From contig NZ_CP077091.1 in the NCBI RefSeq assembly GCF_014268595.2, positions 3,060,501 through 3,124,500 of the forward strand: a stretch of 64,000 nt of DNA. Reading direction: 5' to 3'. Source of the stretch: Pseudomonas hamedanensis. GTDB taxonomy: Bacteria > Pseudomonadota > Gammaproteobacteria > Pseudomonadales > Pseudomonadaceae. The notes beneath the pieces are model-generated. The model searched no databases. It was not told the DNA's origin and was given only the letters and a program-made list of their open reading frames with translations. Shown piece after piece: positions 26,346 to 35,869 of the stretch; the first letter of the stretch is position 1; each line of letters opens with the position of its first letter. Made by a program: the position numbers and the translations under genes.

Positions 26346-27527
26346 CTAAGTGCCACGCGTGGCCTGCCAGGTCAGCGGGATGGAGATCAGCACCAACAGC
26401 GCACTCATCAGCCAGACACTGTGCCCGCCAAACTGACCATAGAGCTGACCGCTGAGCACCGGCGACAACAGCGCGCTGGCGCTCCAACTCATGAAGAACA
26501 ACCCGAAGTACTGACCACTCTTGCCGCTCTGGGCAAACTGCATCGCCAGCACGTTCAATGGCGGCATGAACAACGCTTCGCCCAGCGTCCAGATCAGCGT
26601 CGACAAACAGACGAAAGCCAACCCGGAACCGAACGGCAACATGCCCAGCCCACAGGCCAACAGCACACTGCCGACGAGCATCTGCCAACGCGAGCCCCAG
26701 CGCTCGACCGAATGCGAGAGCGGGATCTGCAACGCGATCACCAGCAGCGCATTGAGCCCGAACTGCCAGCCGATCGCTTCGGTGCTCAAGTGGTAGTAAT
26801 CACGCAGATAATTGCCCAGCGTGCTATAGACCGTGTCGAAAGCGATGCCCAATACGGCCGTCGCCGCCAGCAGCCAGAGAAATGGCTTGTCGCGATACGG
26901 CACGCTTGAGCCATCGGCAGATTTTTCTTCAAGCACCAGCACTGGCCGCCGCCAAGTCGTACGCACAAACCACAGCAACGCCAGCATCGTCATCGCCGCA
27001 CTGCCGAAAAACACCCAGCGAAAATCCGCCTGCGCCAACACCCCACCCGCCACCCCGGCAGCCGCCATGCCCAGGTTGCGCGCGACCCGGCTCAGCGCCT
27101 GCGCTCGGGAACGTTGCGCGACCTCGCAATATTCCATGATCAAGCGTTGATGCAGCGTACGAATCGCCCCGTCGATAACACCGCTGAGCAACAACAGACC
27201 GCCGAGCCAGGGCACTTTCGTGACCAGCCCCAACAGCGTCAACACCCACACCGAAACGAAAAACAACCCCGCCGTCAGCCGCGCCGTGCGCACATGATCA
27301 CTGAGCCAGCCGCCGAGCATCGAACCGACCAGCAACCCTGCGCCGTAGGCCGAGAGCAACCAGCCAACCGTCTCGATCGCCAGCCCCAACTCCTGGCGCA
27401 GGTACAACGCCATGAACAGCTTGACCATCGCGCTGAGGCGATTGATGAACAACAGCGCGGCGAGGACCCAGGCCATTGGGGCGAAATAGACTTTGAGGCG
27501 TAGCAGGTGATTCAGTCGGCTTGTCAC
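26346..27527 (-). CDS. MFS transporter, probable drug/metabolite exporter
   Basis: A 393-residue membrane protein with about 12 helices. The 2-3 loop GGWLSDHVRTARLTAG carries the MFS motif G-x-L-S-D, and the first half contains RQELGLAIETVGWLLSAYGAGLLVGS. It belongs to the MdtG/YfcJ-like proton antiporter type of drug or metabolite efflux proteins; substrate unknown. The GTG at 27527 is preferred (AAGAGG upstream); an in-frame GTG at 27566 would add 13 residues. Stands alone. Confidence 0.8.
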   Translation of the reverse strand: MTSRLNHLLRLKVYFAPMAWVLAALLFINRLSAMVKLFMALYLRQELGLAIETVGWLLSAYGAGLLVGSMLGGWLSDHVRTARLTAGLFFVSVWVLTLLGLVTKVPWLGGLLLLSGVIDGAIRTLHQRLIMEYCEVAQRSRAQALSRVARNLGMAAAGVAGGVLAQADFRWVFFGSAAMTMLALLWFVRTTWRRPVLVLEEKSADGSSVPYRDKPFLWLLAATAVLGIAFDTVYSTLGNYLRDYYHLSTEAIGWQFGLNALLVIALQIPLSHSVERWGSRWQMLVGSVLLACGLGMLPFGSGLAFVCLSTLIWTLGEALFMPPLNVLAMQFAQSGKSGQYFGLFFMSWSASALLSPVLSGQLYGQFGGHSVWLMSALLVLISIPLTWQATRGT

Positions 27528-27744
27528 TCCATTGACCTCTTCAAACGACTTGCGGGGAATGAACACTAACGGTCAGCATGCCAGTTGTCGTACCCAAGCA
27601 CACCAAACCACAAAAAAAGGATTCGCCCTACAACCGCTGGAGCTGCCGCAGGCTGCGAACTATTGACTTTGCTTTTCAAAATCGCGGTATTCAACAGCCG
27701 AGTCGGATTGAGTTGCATCAAACAGAAATCGTAGGTCGCAAACC

Positions 27745-28056
27745 GCCTTCGCGAGCAGGCTCACTCCTACAATTTGAATCGAATACATCTGTGGGAAACG
27801 GGTCGGCTGTCAGGCCGCCTTCGCGAGCAGGCTCGCTCCCACAATTTGGATCGAGTACATCGGCTGGAAATAGGTCGACTGTCAGGTCGCCATCGCTGGC
27901 AAGCCAGCTCCCACAGGGACAGGGTGAATCTTGCAGAGACAGATTGGCTATGAGGACGTCATCGCGAGCAGGCTCACTCCTACAATGGGATTGAGTACAA
28001 CTCCAAAATCAGGTCGGCTGTCAGGCCGTCATCGCGAGCAGGCTCACTCCCACAGA
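27745..28056. repeat. Direct array of five REP units, period about 70 bases
   Basis: REP units in one orientation start near 27748, 27821, 27891, 27960 and 28031 (intervals 73, 70, 69, 71). Four are of the CGCGAGCAGGCTC type and the third is CGCTGGCAAGCCAGCTCCC. The spacers share GGTCGGCTGTCAGGCCG before and AATTTGGATCGAGTACAT-like sequence after each unit, so the repeated unit is the whole ~70 bases. The last two units are also the start of structured element copy 2. Confidence 0.85.
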
Positions 28057-28450
28057 AAAGCAAAGCAGCCCAGCTGCCCGCGGCGAAGCCGCCCCACTCA
28101 ACAATGAGCGTTAGCTCGAGTACCGCTCTTGATCTTGATCCACGGGCGACTTCGGAAGGCTGAGCGGAGGGATTGATCCGGGCGTGGGAGCGCAGCGACC
28201 GTCTGGCGCAGCCAGACACAGCGAAAGGAGGTGCAGCGAAGCAAACCGGAGACGCTGCGCCCGGATCGATCCCGCAGCGAAGGAACCCGAGCCTGCGAGG
28301 GCCGAACGCAGGAGCAAAGCCTTTTGGTTCCTTTTTGGCGTTTGAAAAAGGGACTCGCTGTAAGAGCGAAACCGCCAGCGGCAGCACCCGCAGCAACGGA
28401 TATCCCCCCCAATCAACCCAAAGCCTGGTCGGCCCAGAGGCCGCCAAGAC
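27959..28450. repeat. Long structured repeat element, copy 2
   Basis: About 492 bases matching 14055-14551 in the same orientation. Stem GGGATTGATCCGGGCG is at 28169-28184 with 28258-28273 (one G-T pair). Hairpin A is GTCTGGC-GCA-GCCAGAC (28201-28217), hairpin B 28327-28354, hairpin C TCGCT-GTAAG-AGCGA (28355-28369). All three keep pairing despite sequence change relative to copy 1. It lies between the 5' side of the MFS gene and the prfC terminator. Confidence 0.85.
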
Positions 28451-28467
28451 CAAAAACAGCGGCCCAT

Positions 28468-28501
28468 AAAAAAAGCCCCCAAGGCCTACACCTCAGGGGC
28501 T
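28468..28501 (-). terminator. Terminator of prfC
   Basis: AGCCCCTGAGG and CCTTGGGGGCT form the stem on the minus strand (one mismatch), followed by seven T. It is 22 bases after the prfC stop. Confidence 0.9.
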
Positions 28502-28522
28502 CTCAGAAAAACAACTCAAACC

Positions 28523-30106
28523 TTAATGATGCTCCCGCGTCGCACGGAATTTCACATCCGGCCAGCGCTCTTCCATCAACGCCAGATTCACCCGCGTCGG
28601 CGCCAGATAGGTCAAATGCCCCCCGCCATCCAGCGCCAGGTTCTCCACCGCCTTGTTGGAAAACTCCTCAAGCTTCTTCTTGTCGCTGCACTCGATCCAA
28701 CGCGCGGAATACACAGTGATTGGCTCATACGAGCACTCAACCTTGTATTCCTCTTTCAAACGACTGGCGACCACATCGAACTGCAGCACACCGACGGCGC
28801 CGAGAATGATGTCGTTGCTGCGCTCCGGGAAGAACACCTGCGTCGCGCCCTCTTCGGCCAACTGCTGCAGACCCTGACGCAGTTGCTTGGACTTCAGCGG
28901 ATCACGCAAACGCACGCGACGGAACAGTTCCGGGGCGAAGTGCGGGATGCCGGTGAAACTCAGCGCTTCGCCTTCGCTGAAGGTGTCACCGATCTGAATG
29001 GTGCCGTGGTTGTGCAAGCCGATAATGTCGCCGGCAAAGGCTTCTTCCAGCTGTTCACGTTCGGACGAGAAGAACGTCAGGGCATCGCCGATGCGCACGT
29101 CCTTGCCGGTGCGCACGTGGCGCATCTTCATGCCTTTCTCGTACTTGCCGGAGCAGATACGCATGAAGGCGATGCGGTCGCGGTGTTTCGGGTCCATGTT
29201 CGCCTGGATCTTGAAGATGAAGCCCGAGAACTTCTCTTCCACCGGCTCGACGGTGCGCTCGTTGGCGACCCGGGCCAATGGGCGCGGAGCCCAATCCACC
29301 ACGGCGTCGAGCACATGGTCGACACCGAAGTTGCCCAGTGCGGTACCGAAGAACACCGGGGTCAGTTGACCGTCGAGGAATTCCTGTTGGTTGAACTCGT
29401 GGCAGGCGCCTTGCACCAGTTCCAGCTGTTCGATAAAGCGATCGTACTCGTCGCCCAGGTGCGCACGCGCCTCGTCGGAGTCGAGCTTCTCGATGATCTT
29501 GGTTTCGGTGCGTTCGTGACCGTGACCGGCGGTGTAGACGATGATGTAGTCATCGGCCAGGTGGTACACACCCTTGAAGTCACGGTAGCAACCAATCGGC
29601 CAGGTGATCGGCGCGGCCTTGATCTTCAGGACGGCTTCGATTTCGTCGAGCAGTTCGATCGGGTCGCGGATGTCACGGTCGAGCTTGTTGATGAAACTGA
29701 CGATCGGCGTGTCGCGCAGTCGGCAGACGTCCATCAGCGCAATGGTCCGTGGCTCTACACCTTTACCGCCGTCGAGCACCATCAAGGCCGAGTCCACCGC
29801 CGTCAGGGTGCGGTAGGTGTCTTCGGAGAAGTCTTCGTGGCCCGGGGTGTCGAGCAGGTTGATCATGTGTTCGCGGTAGGGGAACTGCATGACCGACGTG
29901 GTAATGGAAATACCCCGCTGCTTCTCCATCTCCATCCAGTCGGAGGTCGCGTGGCGATCGGATTTACGGGATTTCACCGTACCGGCCACTGCAATCGCCT
30001 TGCCCATCAACAGGAGCTTTTCGGTGATCGTGGTTTTACCGGCATCGGGGTGGGAAATAATGGCGAAAGTGCGGCGTTTCGCGACTTCGGCGGCCTGTTG
30101 GGTCAT
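28523..30106 (-). CDS. prfC: Peptide chain release factor 3
   Basis: A 527-residue translational GTPase that recycles RF1/RF2 from the ribosome after peptide release. G1 motif [15 protein letters not shown] near residue 18, switch region [12 protein letters not shown]3 [14 protein letters not shown] and G4 NKLDRDIRD, followed by RF3-type domains 2 and 3. Full family length. The ATG at 30106 gives [18 protein letters not shown]. It is transcribed alone, with a strong terminator. Confidence 0.97.
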   Translation of the reverse strand: MTQQAAEVAKRRTFAIISHPDAGKTTITEKLLLMGKAIAVAGTVKSRKSDRHATSDWMEMEKQRGISITTSVMQFPYREHMINLLDTPGHEDFSEDTYRTLTAVDSALMVLDGGKGVEPRTIALMDVCRLRDTPIVSFINKLDRDIRDPIELLDEIEAVLKIKAAPITWPIGCYRDFKGVYHLADDYIIVYTAGHGHERTETKIIEKLDSDEARAHLGDEYDRFIEQLELVQGACHEFNQQEFLDGQLTPVFFGTALGNFGVDHVLDAVVDWAPRPLARVANERTVEPVEEKFSGFIFKIQANMDPKHRDRIAFMRICSGKYEKGMKMRHVRTGKDVRIGDALTFFSSEREQLEEAFAGDIIGLHNHGTIQIGDTFSEGEALSFTGIPHFAPELFRRVRLRDPLKSKQLRQGLQQLAEEGATQVFFPERSNDIILGAVGVLQFDVVASRLKEEYKVECSYEPITVYSARWIECSDKKKLEEFSNKAVENLALDGGGHLTYLAPTRVNLALMEERWPDVKFRATREHH

Positions 30107-30436
30107 GGGAAATCGCCTGGCGGTGATTCAAAAAAGGGCCGCGATTATAGCCCAACTCGCTGCAATAACCGAACCGTTGAGCACATTAAGGGTGGCCAAA
30201 TGCTGCCGCAGATGGGAACCTTTTAAAGCACGGAGACGTCCATCCCCTGTTACGAACTTTCGTCAGGGGCTGAAAAATCAGCAAGTTAGCCTGACGAGGC
30301 TGCGCTCATGGCTCGCTTTCACGCCGCTTGGCCGGTGCTGAAAAACGGCTACTTTTCGCGAATGACTTTCCCGGCAGCCAAGGCTTGGCTTGCCACTCGG
30401 GACTGCGCTCGCCGACTACAAAAAAGGAGTCCGCCT
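30107..30436. other. Intergenic between prfC and the osmoprotectant operon
   Basis: About 330 bases between divergent genes, without a supported gene. It should hold both promoters. A CCCCTG/CAGGGG repeat (30244-30269) has a 14-base loop and no T-run. Confidence 0.4.
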
Positions 30437-31153
30437 GTGGCTATCCGCTATGGCAAAGGGCTGATGGGAGGTGCGGTGGTGATCGCGCTCCTGGCCCTGC
30501 TGGTCCACTGGATCGGCGTCAACACGATCGAACACTACCGCGACGATTTGTTGTTTTACCTGCAAGCTCATCTGATTCTCGTCCTCGCTTCCATGCTGGC
30601 CGCCCTTGTCGTGGGCCTCCCCGCCGGCATCTTCCTCAGCCGCCCGACCATGGTCGGCCGCGCCGAACGCTTCATGCAGATCTTCAATATCGGCAACACC
30701 GTGCCACCGCTGGCCGTGCTCGCGATCGCGCTGGGCATTCTCGGCATCGGCAGTGGTCCGGCGATTTTCGCCCTGTTCCTCGCCTCCCTGCTGCCGATTG
30801 TGCGCAACACCTACGAAGGGCTGAAAAATGTCCAGGGATCGCTGAAAGAAGCGGCCGTCGGCATCGGCATGACCCCGCGTCAGGTGCTGTGGAAAGTCGA
30901 ATTGCCCAACGCCGTGCCGATCATCGTCGGCGGCGTGCGCGTGGCCCTGGCAATCAACGTCGGCACCGCACCGCTGGCGTTCCTGATTGGCGCCAACAGC
31001 CTTGGCAGCCTGATCTTCCCCGGCATCGCCCTGAACAATCAGCCGCAACTGCTGCTCGGCGCCGCGTGCACCGCGCTGCTGGCCCTGCTGCTCGATGGCG
31101 TGGTCACCCTCGCCAGCCGTCTCTGGCTGGAACGCGGTTTGCGCCCGTCTTAA
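30437..31153 (+). CDS. Osmoprotectant (betaine/choline-type) ABC transporter permease 1
   Basis: A 238-residue inner-membrane permease of the OpuC/ProW type with about six helices and the motif LKEAAVGIGMTPRQVLWKVELPNAVP in the ATPase-contact loop. The GTG at 30437 follows AAGGAG by 8 bases, an almost ideal site; upstream in-frame codons are not convincing. First of four genes (permease, binding protein, permease, ATPase), the layout of OpuC-like glycine betaine/carnitine/choline importers in Pseudomonas. Which compatible solute is moved is not determined by sequence. Confidence 0.9.
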   Translation: MAIRYGKGLMGGAVVIALLALLVHWIGVNTIEHYRDDLLFYLQAHLILVLASMLAALVVGLPAGIFLSRPTMVGRAERFMQIFNIGNTVPPLAVLAIALGILGIGSGPAIFALFLASLLPIVRNTYEGLKNVQGSLKEAAVGIGMTPRQVLWKVELPNAVPIIVGGVRVALAINVGTAPLAFLIGANSLGSLIFPGIALNNQPQLLLGAACTALLALLLDGVVTLASRLWLERGLRPS

Positions 31154-31173
31154 GGCTTTGCGAAGGAATATTT

Positions 31174-32067
31174 ATGAAACGACTTAGCTTGATCTTAGGC
31201 TGCGTCTTGCTGTTCGCAGGAATCGCGCAAGCCGCTGAAAAACCGCTCATTCGCCTCGGCGCCCGGGTGTTCACCGAACAGACCCTGCTCGCCGAAATCA
31301 CCGCGCAGTACCTGCGCAGCAAAGGCTACGACGCGCAGATCACAGGCGGTCTGGGCAGTAACCTCGCCCGCAGCGCCCACGAAAGCGGGCAACTGGACCT
31401 GCTCTGGGAATACACCGGCGTGTCGCTGGTGGCCTATAACCATGTCACCGAGAAACTCGACAGCGCGCAGTCCTACGCCCGGGTCAAAGAACTCGACGCG
31501 AAAAAAGGCCTGATCTGGCTGACCCCGTCGAAGTTCAGCAACACCTACGCCCTCGCCCTGCCGAAAAAAGTCGCTGAGCAATATCCGCAGATCGGCAACA
31601 TCAGCCAGCTCAACCAAGTGCTGCGCGCCGAGGCCAAGACCAATCACCTGGTGGCGCTGGACACCGAGTTCGCCAACCGCTCCGACGGTCTGATCGGCAT
31701 GGTTGATCTCTACGACATGAACCTGACCCGCAAGAACATCCGCCAGATGGACGCCGGCCTGGTCTACACCGCGCTGCGTAACGGCCAGGTGTTTGCCGGC
31801 CTGGTCTACACCACCGACGGTCGTCTCAATGCCTTCGGTCTGAAGTTGCTGGAAGACGACAAGCACTACTTCCCCGACTACACCGCAGCTCCCGTGGTGC
31901 GTCAGGCCACGCTGGACGCCAACCCGAAACTGGCCGAACAACTGAAGCCGCTGGCCGAACTGTTCGACGACGAAACCATGCGCCAGCTCAACGCGCGGGT
32001 CGATGTCGATCATGAAAGCCCATCGTCCGTTGCCGCCGATTTCCTGCGCCAGCACCCACTGAATTAA
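31174..32067 (+). CDS. Osmoprotectant ABC transporter substrate-binding protein
   Basis: A 297-residue periplasmic binding protein of the OpuAC/YehZ family. Signal peptide 1-20 (LILGCVLLFAGIAQAAE). Motifs LGARVFTEQTLLAEITAQYL and GGLGSNLARSAHESGQLDLLWEYTG fit the betaine/choline-binding group, as does the conserved aromatic NTYALALPKK stretch. ATG at 31174, 20 bases after the permease stop, with AAGGAA upstream. Confidence 0.9.
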   Translation: MKRLSLILGCVLLFAGIAQAAEKPLIRLGARVFTEQTLLAEITAQYLRSKGYDAQITGGLGSNLARSAHESGQLDLLWEYTGVSLVAYNHVTEKLDSAQSYARVKELDAKKGLIWLTPSKFSNTYALALPKKVAEQYPQIGNISQLNQVLRAEAKTNHLVALDTEFANRSDGLIGMVDLYDMNLTRKNIRQMDAGLVYTALRNGQVFAGLVYTTDGRLNAFGLKLLEDDKHYFPDYTAAPVVRQATLDANPKLAEQLKPLAELFDDETMRQLNARVDVDHESPSSVAADFLRQHPLN

Positions 32068-32080
32068 GAGAGGAGAAGTC

Positions 32081-32734
32081 ATGGAATTCCTGAACGCCTT
32101 TTCCCATCTCGACTGGCAGCAGGTGATGCACCTGACCTGGCAGCACATCACGCTAGTCGGCATCGCCGTGACCCTGGCAATTCTTGTCGGCGTGCCACTG
32201 GGTATTTTGATGACGCGGTTCCCGACGCTTGCCGGGCCGCTGCAAGCGAGCGCCACGGTGCTGCTGACCGTACCGTCGATTGCGTTGTTCGGCCTGCTGC
32301 TGCCGTTCTATTCGAAATTCGGCCAGGGCCTGGGCCCGATGCCGGCGATCACGGCGGTGTTCCTTTATTCGCTGCTGCCAATCATGCGCAACACCTACCT
32401 CGCCCTGACCGGCGTCGAGCCGGGCATCCGTGAAGCCGCACGCGGCATCGGCATGACCTTCGGCCAGCGCTTGCGCATGGTCGAACTGCCGATTGCCGTG
32501 CCGGTGATCCTCGCCGGCGTGCGCACCGCCGTGGTGATGAACATCGGCGTGATGACCATTGCCGCCACCATCGGTGCCGGCGGCCTCGGTGTGTTGATCC
32601 TCGCCTCCATCAGCCGCAGTGACATGTCGATGCTCATCGTCGGCGCGCTGCTGGTCAGTCTTCTGGCGATCTTCGCCGACCTGTTTCTCCAATGGCTGCA
32701 ACGCTCGTTGACTCCAAAAGGACTCCTTAAATGA
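32081..32734 (+). CDS. Osmoprotectant ABC transporter permease 2
   Basis: A 217-residue permease, shorter than permease 1, with five to six helices and the contact motif IREAARGIGMTFGQRLRMVELPIAVP. GAGGAGAAG lies before the ATG at 32081. Its stop overlaps the next start (ATGA). Confidence 0.9.
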   Translation: MEFLNAFSHLDWQQVMHLTWQHITLVGIAVTLAILVGVPLGILMTRFPTLAGPLQASATVLLTVPSIALFGLLLPFYSKFGQGLGPMPAITAVFLYSLLPIMRNTYLALTGVEPGIREAARGIGMTFGQRLRMVELPIAVPVILAGVRTAVVMNIGVMTIAATIGAGGLGVLILASISRSDMSMLIVGALLVSLLAIFADLFLQWLQRSLTPKGLLK

Positions 32735-33888
32735 TCGAACTTCAAAACCTCAGCAAAACTTTCCAAAGCAACGGCAAAGATGTCAAAGCCGTGGACTCGG
32801 TAAGCCTGACCGTCAATGAAGGCGAGATCTGCGTGTTCCTCGGGCCATCAGGTTGCGGCAAAAGCACCACGCTGAAAATGATCAACCGCCTGATCAAACC
32901 GACCTCGGGCAAGATCCTGATCAACGGCGAAGACACCACCGATCTCGACGAAGTGACCCTGCGCCGCAACATTGGCTACGTGATCCAGCAAATTGGTCTG
33001 TTCCCGAACATGACGATCGAAGAGAACATCGTCGTCGTGCCGAAACTGCTCGGCTGGGACAAACAGAAATGCCACGACCGCGCCCGCGAGCTGATGAGCA
33101 TGATCAAGCTGGAACCCAAGCAGTATCTGCATCGCTACCCGCGTGAACTGTCCGGTGGTCAGCAACAGCGTATCGGAGTGATCCGCGCCCTGGCGGCCGA
33201 CGCCCCGCTGCTGCTGATGGACGAGCCGTTCGGCGCCGTCGACCCGATCAACCGCGAGATGATCCAGAACGAGTTTTTCGAGATGCAGCGGGCGCTGAAC
33301 AAGACGGTGATCATGGTCAGCCACGACATCGACGAGGCCATCAAACTGGGCGACAAGATCGCGATTTTCCGCGCCGGCAAACTGCTGCAGATTGATCATC
33401 CCGACACCCTGCTCGCGCATCCGGCAGACGACTTCGTCAGCAACTTCGTCGGTCAGGACAGCACGCTCAAGCGCCTTCTGCTGGTGAAGGCAGAAGACGC
33501 GGCGGACAACGCGCCGTCGGTCAGCCCGGAAACGCCGGTTGCCGATGCGCTGGAGTTGATGGACGAGCACGACCGCCGCTATGTCGTCGTCACTTGCGCC
33601 GAGAACAAGGCGCTGGGTTACGTGCGCCGTCGCGACCTGCACCGCCAGACCGGCACCTGCGCGCAATTCCTGCGCGAGTTCAACGCTACGGCGGCGTACG
33701 ACGAGCACCTGCGCATCCTGTTGTCGCGCATGTATGAGTTCAACCGTTCCTGGCTGCCGGTGATGGATGCCGAGCGGGTGTTCCTTGGCGAGGTGACGCA
33801 GGAGTCGATTGCGGCTTACCTGAGCTCGGGGCGTTCGCGGGGGATGAAAACCAATATCGTCTCGCCGGCTGAGACTGTGGTCGCGTAA
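32731..33888 (+). CDS. Osmoprotectant ABC transporter ATPase with CBS domains
   Basis: A 385-residue ATPase. Walker A LGPSGCGKST (about 38-47), signature LSGGQQQRIGVIRAL and Walker B LLLMDEPFGAVD. The C-terminal ~120 residues form a CBS pair (VADALELMDEHDRRYVVVT and LLSRMYEFNRSWLPVMD) that in OpuA/OpuC senses ionic strength or nucleotides. The overlap with the permease gene (ATGA) indicates coupled translation. A REP pair follows. Confidence 0.92.
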   Translation: MIELQNLSKTFQSNGKDVKAVDSVSLTVNEGEICVFLGPSGCGKSTTLKMINRLIKPTSGKILINGEDTTDLDEVTLRRNIGYVIQQIGLFPNMTIEENIVVVPKLLGWDKQKCHDRARELMSMIKLEPKQYLHRYPRELSGGQQQRIGVIRALAADAPLLLMDEPFGAVDPINREMIQNEFFEMQRALNKTVIMVSHDIDEAIKLGDKIAIFRAGKLLQIDHPDTLLAHPADDFVSNFVGQDSTLKRLLLVKAEDAADNAPSVSPETPVADALELMDEHDRRYVVVTCAENKALGYVRRRDLHRQTGTCAQFLREFNATAAYDEHLRILLSRMYEFNRSWLPVMDAERVFLGEVTQESIAAYLSSGRSRGMKTNIVSPAETVVA

Positions 33889-33919
33889 CCCATTATTGCC
33901 GGATTGAAATGCAATCCCC

Positions 33920-34009
33920 TGTAGGAGTGAGCCTGCTCGCGATGGCGTAATCCCGGCCGACGGATATGTTGGCTGGGAAAAAGCTATCGCGAGCAGGCTC
34001 ACTCCTACA
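33920..34009. repeat. REP pair, TGTAGGAGTGAGCCTGCTCG type
   Basis: Inverted pair after the osmoprotectant operon. Confidence 0.9.
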
Positions 34010-34314
34010 AGGATCGGTGCGAAATTTTGATATTCACAAGGTGGCAAAGAATCTCAACAATCAAACCCGTAAAAGCCGTAAAGATTCACGCCTTGATCCT
34101 TCCAAAATCCCCTGCGCCACCCTCTCTCGCTGCCAACGTCGCCGATGTTGTAGTTATCACACTTACCAGCAACTTGGCTGACAAAAGCCCTGAACGTGCA
34201 GGCATATTTAACACCGGCAAATTCCCCGGGAACATCTGTCCGTCATCTCGGTCGGCTACAAAGAGTGATATCCGCGACGCACGTCAGAAGCGTGCAGAAA
34301 CGCGACATTTTTAG
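34010..34314. other. Intergenic upstream of speC
   Basis: Short open frames here look like chance: no ribosome site and no recognisable protein. No feature beyond possible promoters is supported. Confidence 0.4.
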
Positions 34315-34440
34315 TTGATCTCAGGCCCCTCACGCCCTAAAGTTCGCGCCGAACGTCCATGCTGGAAACGATCCATCCGGCTCAAGTACTGACGACGAGA
34401 CAGCAAGGCCAAGGGAAGCTTCATTCCCGTGGCCTTTTTG
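34315..34440 (+). ncRNA. Candidate small RNA or speC leader ending in an intrinsic terminator
   Basis: No coding frame. A strong rho-independent terminator (34405-34439) closes the stretch about 105 bases before the speC start, so some transcript must end here: either an independent sRNA or an attenuated speC leader. The 5' end is a guess; I do not recognise a known RNA family. Confidence 0.35.
34405..34439 (+). terminator. Intrinsic terminator upstream of speC
   Basis: AAGGCCA-A-GGGAA pairs with TTCCC-G-TGGCCTT (one mismatch, 6-base loop), ending in five T. Confidence 0.85.
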
Positions 34441-34544
34441 CTTTCGGCGACATGCCTTGGGAAGTAGGCGAACCAAAGTGGGGATACGGAGGGCGTTCAT
34501 TTGCACCCATTGTTTTTTAGAGTTTGCCCATAGGAGCTCCCAGC

Positions 34545-35708
34545 ATGTCGATCAACGTCGAAGATTATTTCGCGCGCGCCACTTTTGACAAAATGAAGGC
34601 GTTCGCCGACAAACAGGAAACCCCGTTCGTGGTGATCGACACCGCGATGATCGCCCAGGCCTACGATGACCTGCGCGCCGGTTTCGAATTCGCCAAGGTC
34701 TACTACGCGGTGAAGGCCAACCCGGCCGTCGAGATCATCGACCTGCTCAAAGACAAAGGTTCGAGCTTCGACATCGCCTCGATCTACGAGCTGGACAAAG
34801 TGATGGATCGCGGCGTCAGCGCTGACCGTATCAGCTACGGCAACACCATCAAGAAATCCAAGGACATCCGCTACTTCTACGAGAAGGGCGTGCGTCTGTT
34901 CTCCACCGACTCCGAAGCCGACCTGCGTAACATCGCCAAGGCGGCACCGGGTTCGAAAGTTTACGTGCGCATCCTTACCGAAGGCTCGACCACCGCTGAC
35001 TGGCCGCTGTCGCGCAAGTTCGGCTGCCAGACCGACATGGCCATGGACCTGCTGATCCTCGCCCGCGACCTGGGCCTGGTGCCGTACGGCATCTCGTTCC
35101 ACGTCGGCTCGCAACAGCGCGACATCAGCGTCTGGGACGCGGCGATCGCCAAGGTCAAAGTGATCTTCGAGCGCTTGAAAGAAGAAGACGGCATCCACCT
35201 GAAGCTGATCAACATGGGCGGTGGCTTCCCGGCCAACTACATCACCCGCACCAACAGCCTGGAAACCTATGCCGAAGAAATCATCCGTTTCCTCAAAGAA
35301 GACTTCGGAGATGACCTGCCGGAGATCATTCTGGAGCCGGGCCGTTCGCTGATCGCCAACGCCGGTATTCTGGTCAGCGAAGTGGTGCTGGTTGCGCGCA
35401 AATCGCGTACCGCCGTCGAGCGCTGGGTTTATACCGATGTGGGCAAGTTCTCCGGCCTGATCGAAACCATGGACGAAGCGATCAAGTTTCCGATCTGGAC
35501 CGAAAAGAAAGGCGAGATGGAAGAAGTCGTGATCGCCGGCCCGACCTGCGACAGCGCCGACATCATGTACGAGAACTACAAGTACGGCTTGCCGCTGAAC
35601 CTGGCGATCGGTGATCGTCTGTACTGGTTGTCGACCGGTGCGTATACCACCAGTTACAGCGCTGTTGAGTTCAATGGGTTTCCGCCGTTGAAATCATATT
35701 ACGTATAA
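34545..35708 (+). CDS. speC: Ornithine decarboxylase (PLP fold III)
   Basis: A 387-residue PLP enzyme (alanine racemase-like fold, eukaryotic ODC type) that makes putrescine from ornithine; members of this group also accept lysine. PLP-lysine motif YYAVKANP at about 52-59, HVGSQQ, the GGGFP phosphate-binding loop, EPGRSL and the active-site Cys in GPTCDSADIM. Length and sequence agree with P. aeruginosa SpeC (PA4519) as I recall it. ATG at 34545 with TAGGAG 8 bases upstream. Single-gene unit with an upstream terminator/leader and its own downstream terminator. Confidence 0.93.
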   Translation: MSINVEDYFARATFDKMKAFADKQETPFVVIDTAMIAQAYDDLRAGFEFAKVYYAVKANPAVEIIDLLKDKGSSFDIASIYELDKVMDRGVSADRISYGNTIKKSKDIRYFYEKGVRLFSTDSEADLRNIAKAAPGSKVYVRILTEGSTTADWPLSRKFGCQTDMAMDLLILARDLGLVPYGISFHVGSQQRDISVWDAAIAKVKVIFERLKEEDGIHLKLINMGGGFPANYITRTNSLETYAEEIIRFLKEDFGDDLPEIILEPGRSLIANAGILVSEVVLVARKSRTAVERWVYTDVGKFSGLIETMDEAIKFPIWTEKKGEMEEVVIAGPTCDSADIMYENYKYGLPLNLAIGDRLYWLSTGAYTTSYSAVEFNGFPPLKSYYV

Positions 35709-35726
35709 TAGTGGTTAAAAACGGAG

Positions 35727-35753
35727 AACCCGTGCCCAGGCACGGGTTTTTTT
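35727..35753 (+). terminator. Terminator of speC
   Basis: AACCCGTGCC / GGCACGGGTT stem with a very short loop and a run of seven T. Confidence 0.92.
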
Positions 35754-35869
35754 ATTTAGAGACTGGAATCCCGCCCCCCCACCAACAGCCCGTTACACAG
35801 AAAAACTATACCCACCCCATAAAACAGCTCTAACCTGCAAACTCAAGCACACTTAAAAAGGAGTTTAAC

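Noticed and set aside
27745..28056. CRISPR-like regular spacing
   Set aside because: Repeat units are REP palindromes, spacers are repeated and not unique, and no cas genes are near.
30244..30269. CCCCTG/CAGGGG hairpin as a terminator
   Set aside because: Short stem, 14-base loop, no T-run.
33966..34181. Short open frame after the osmoprotectant operon
   Set aside because: Starts within a REP element and has no ribosome site or recognisable sequence.
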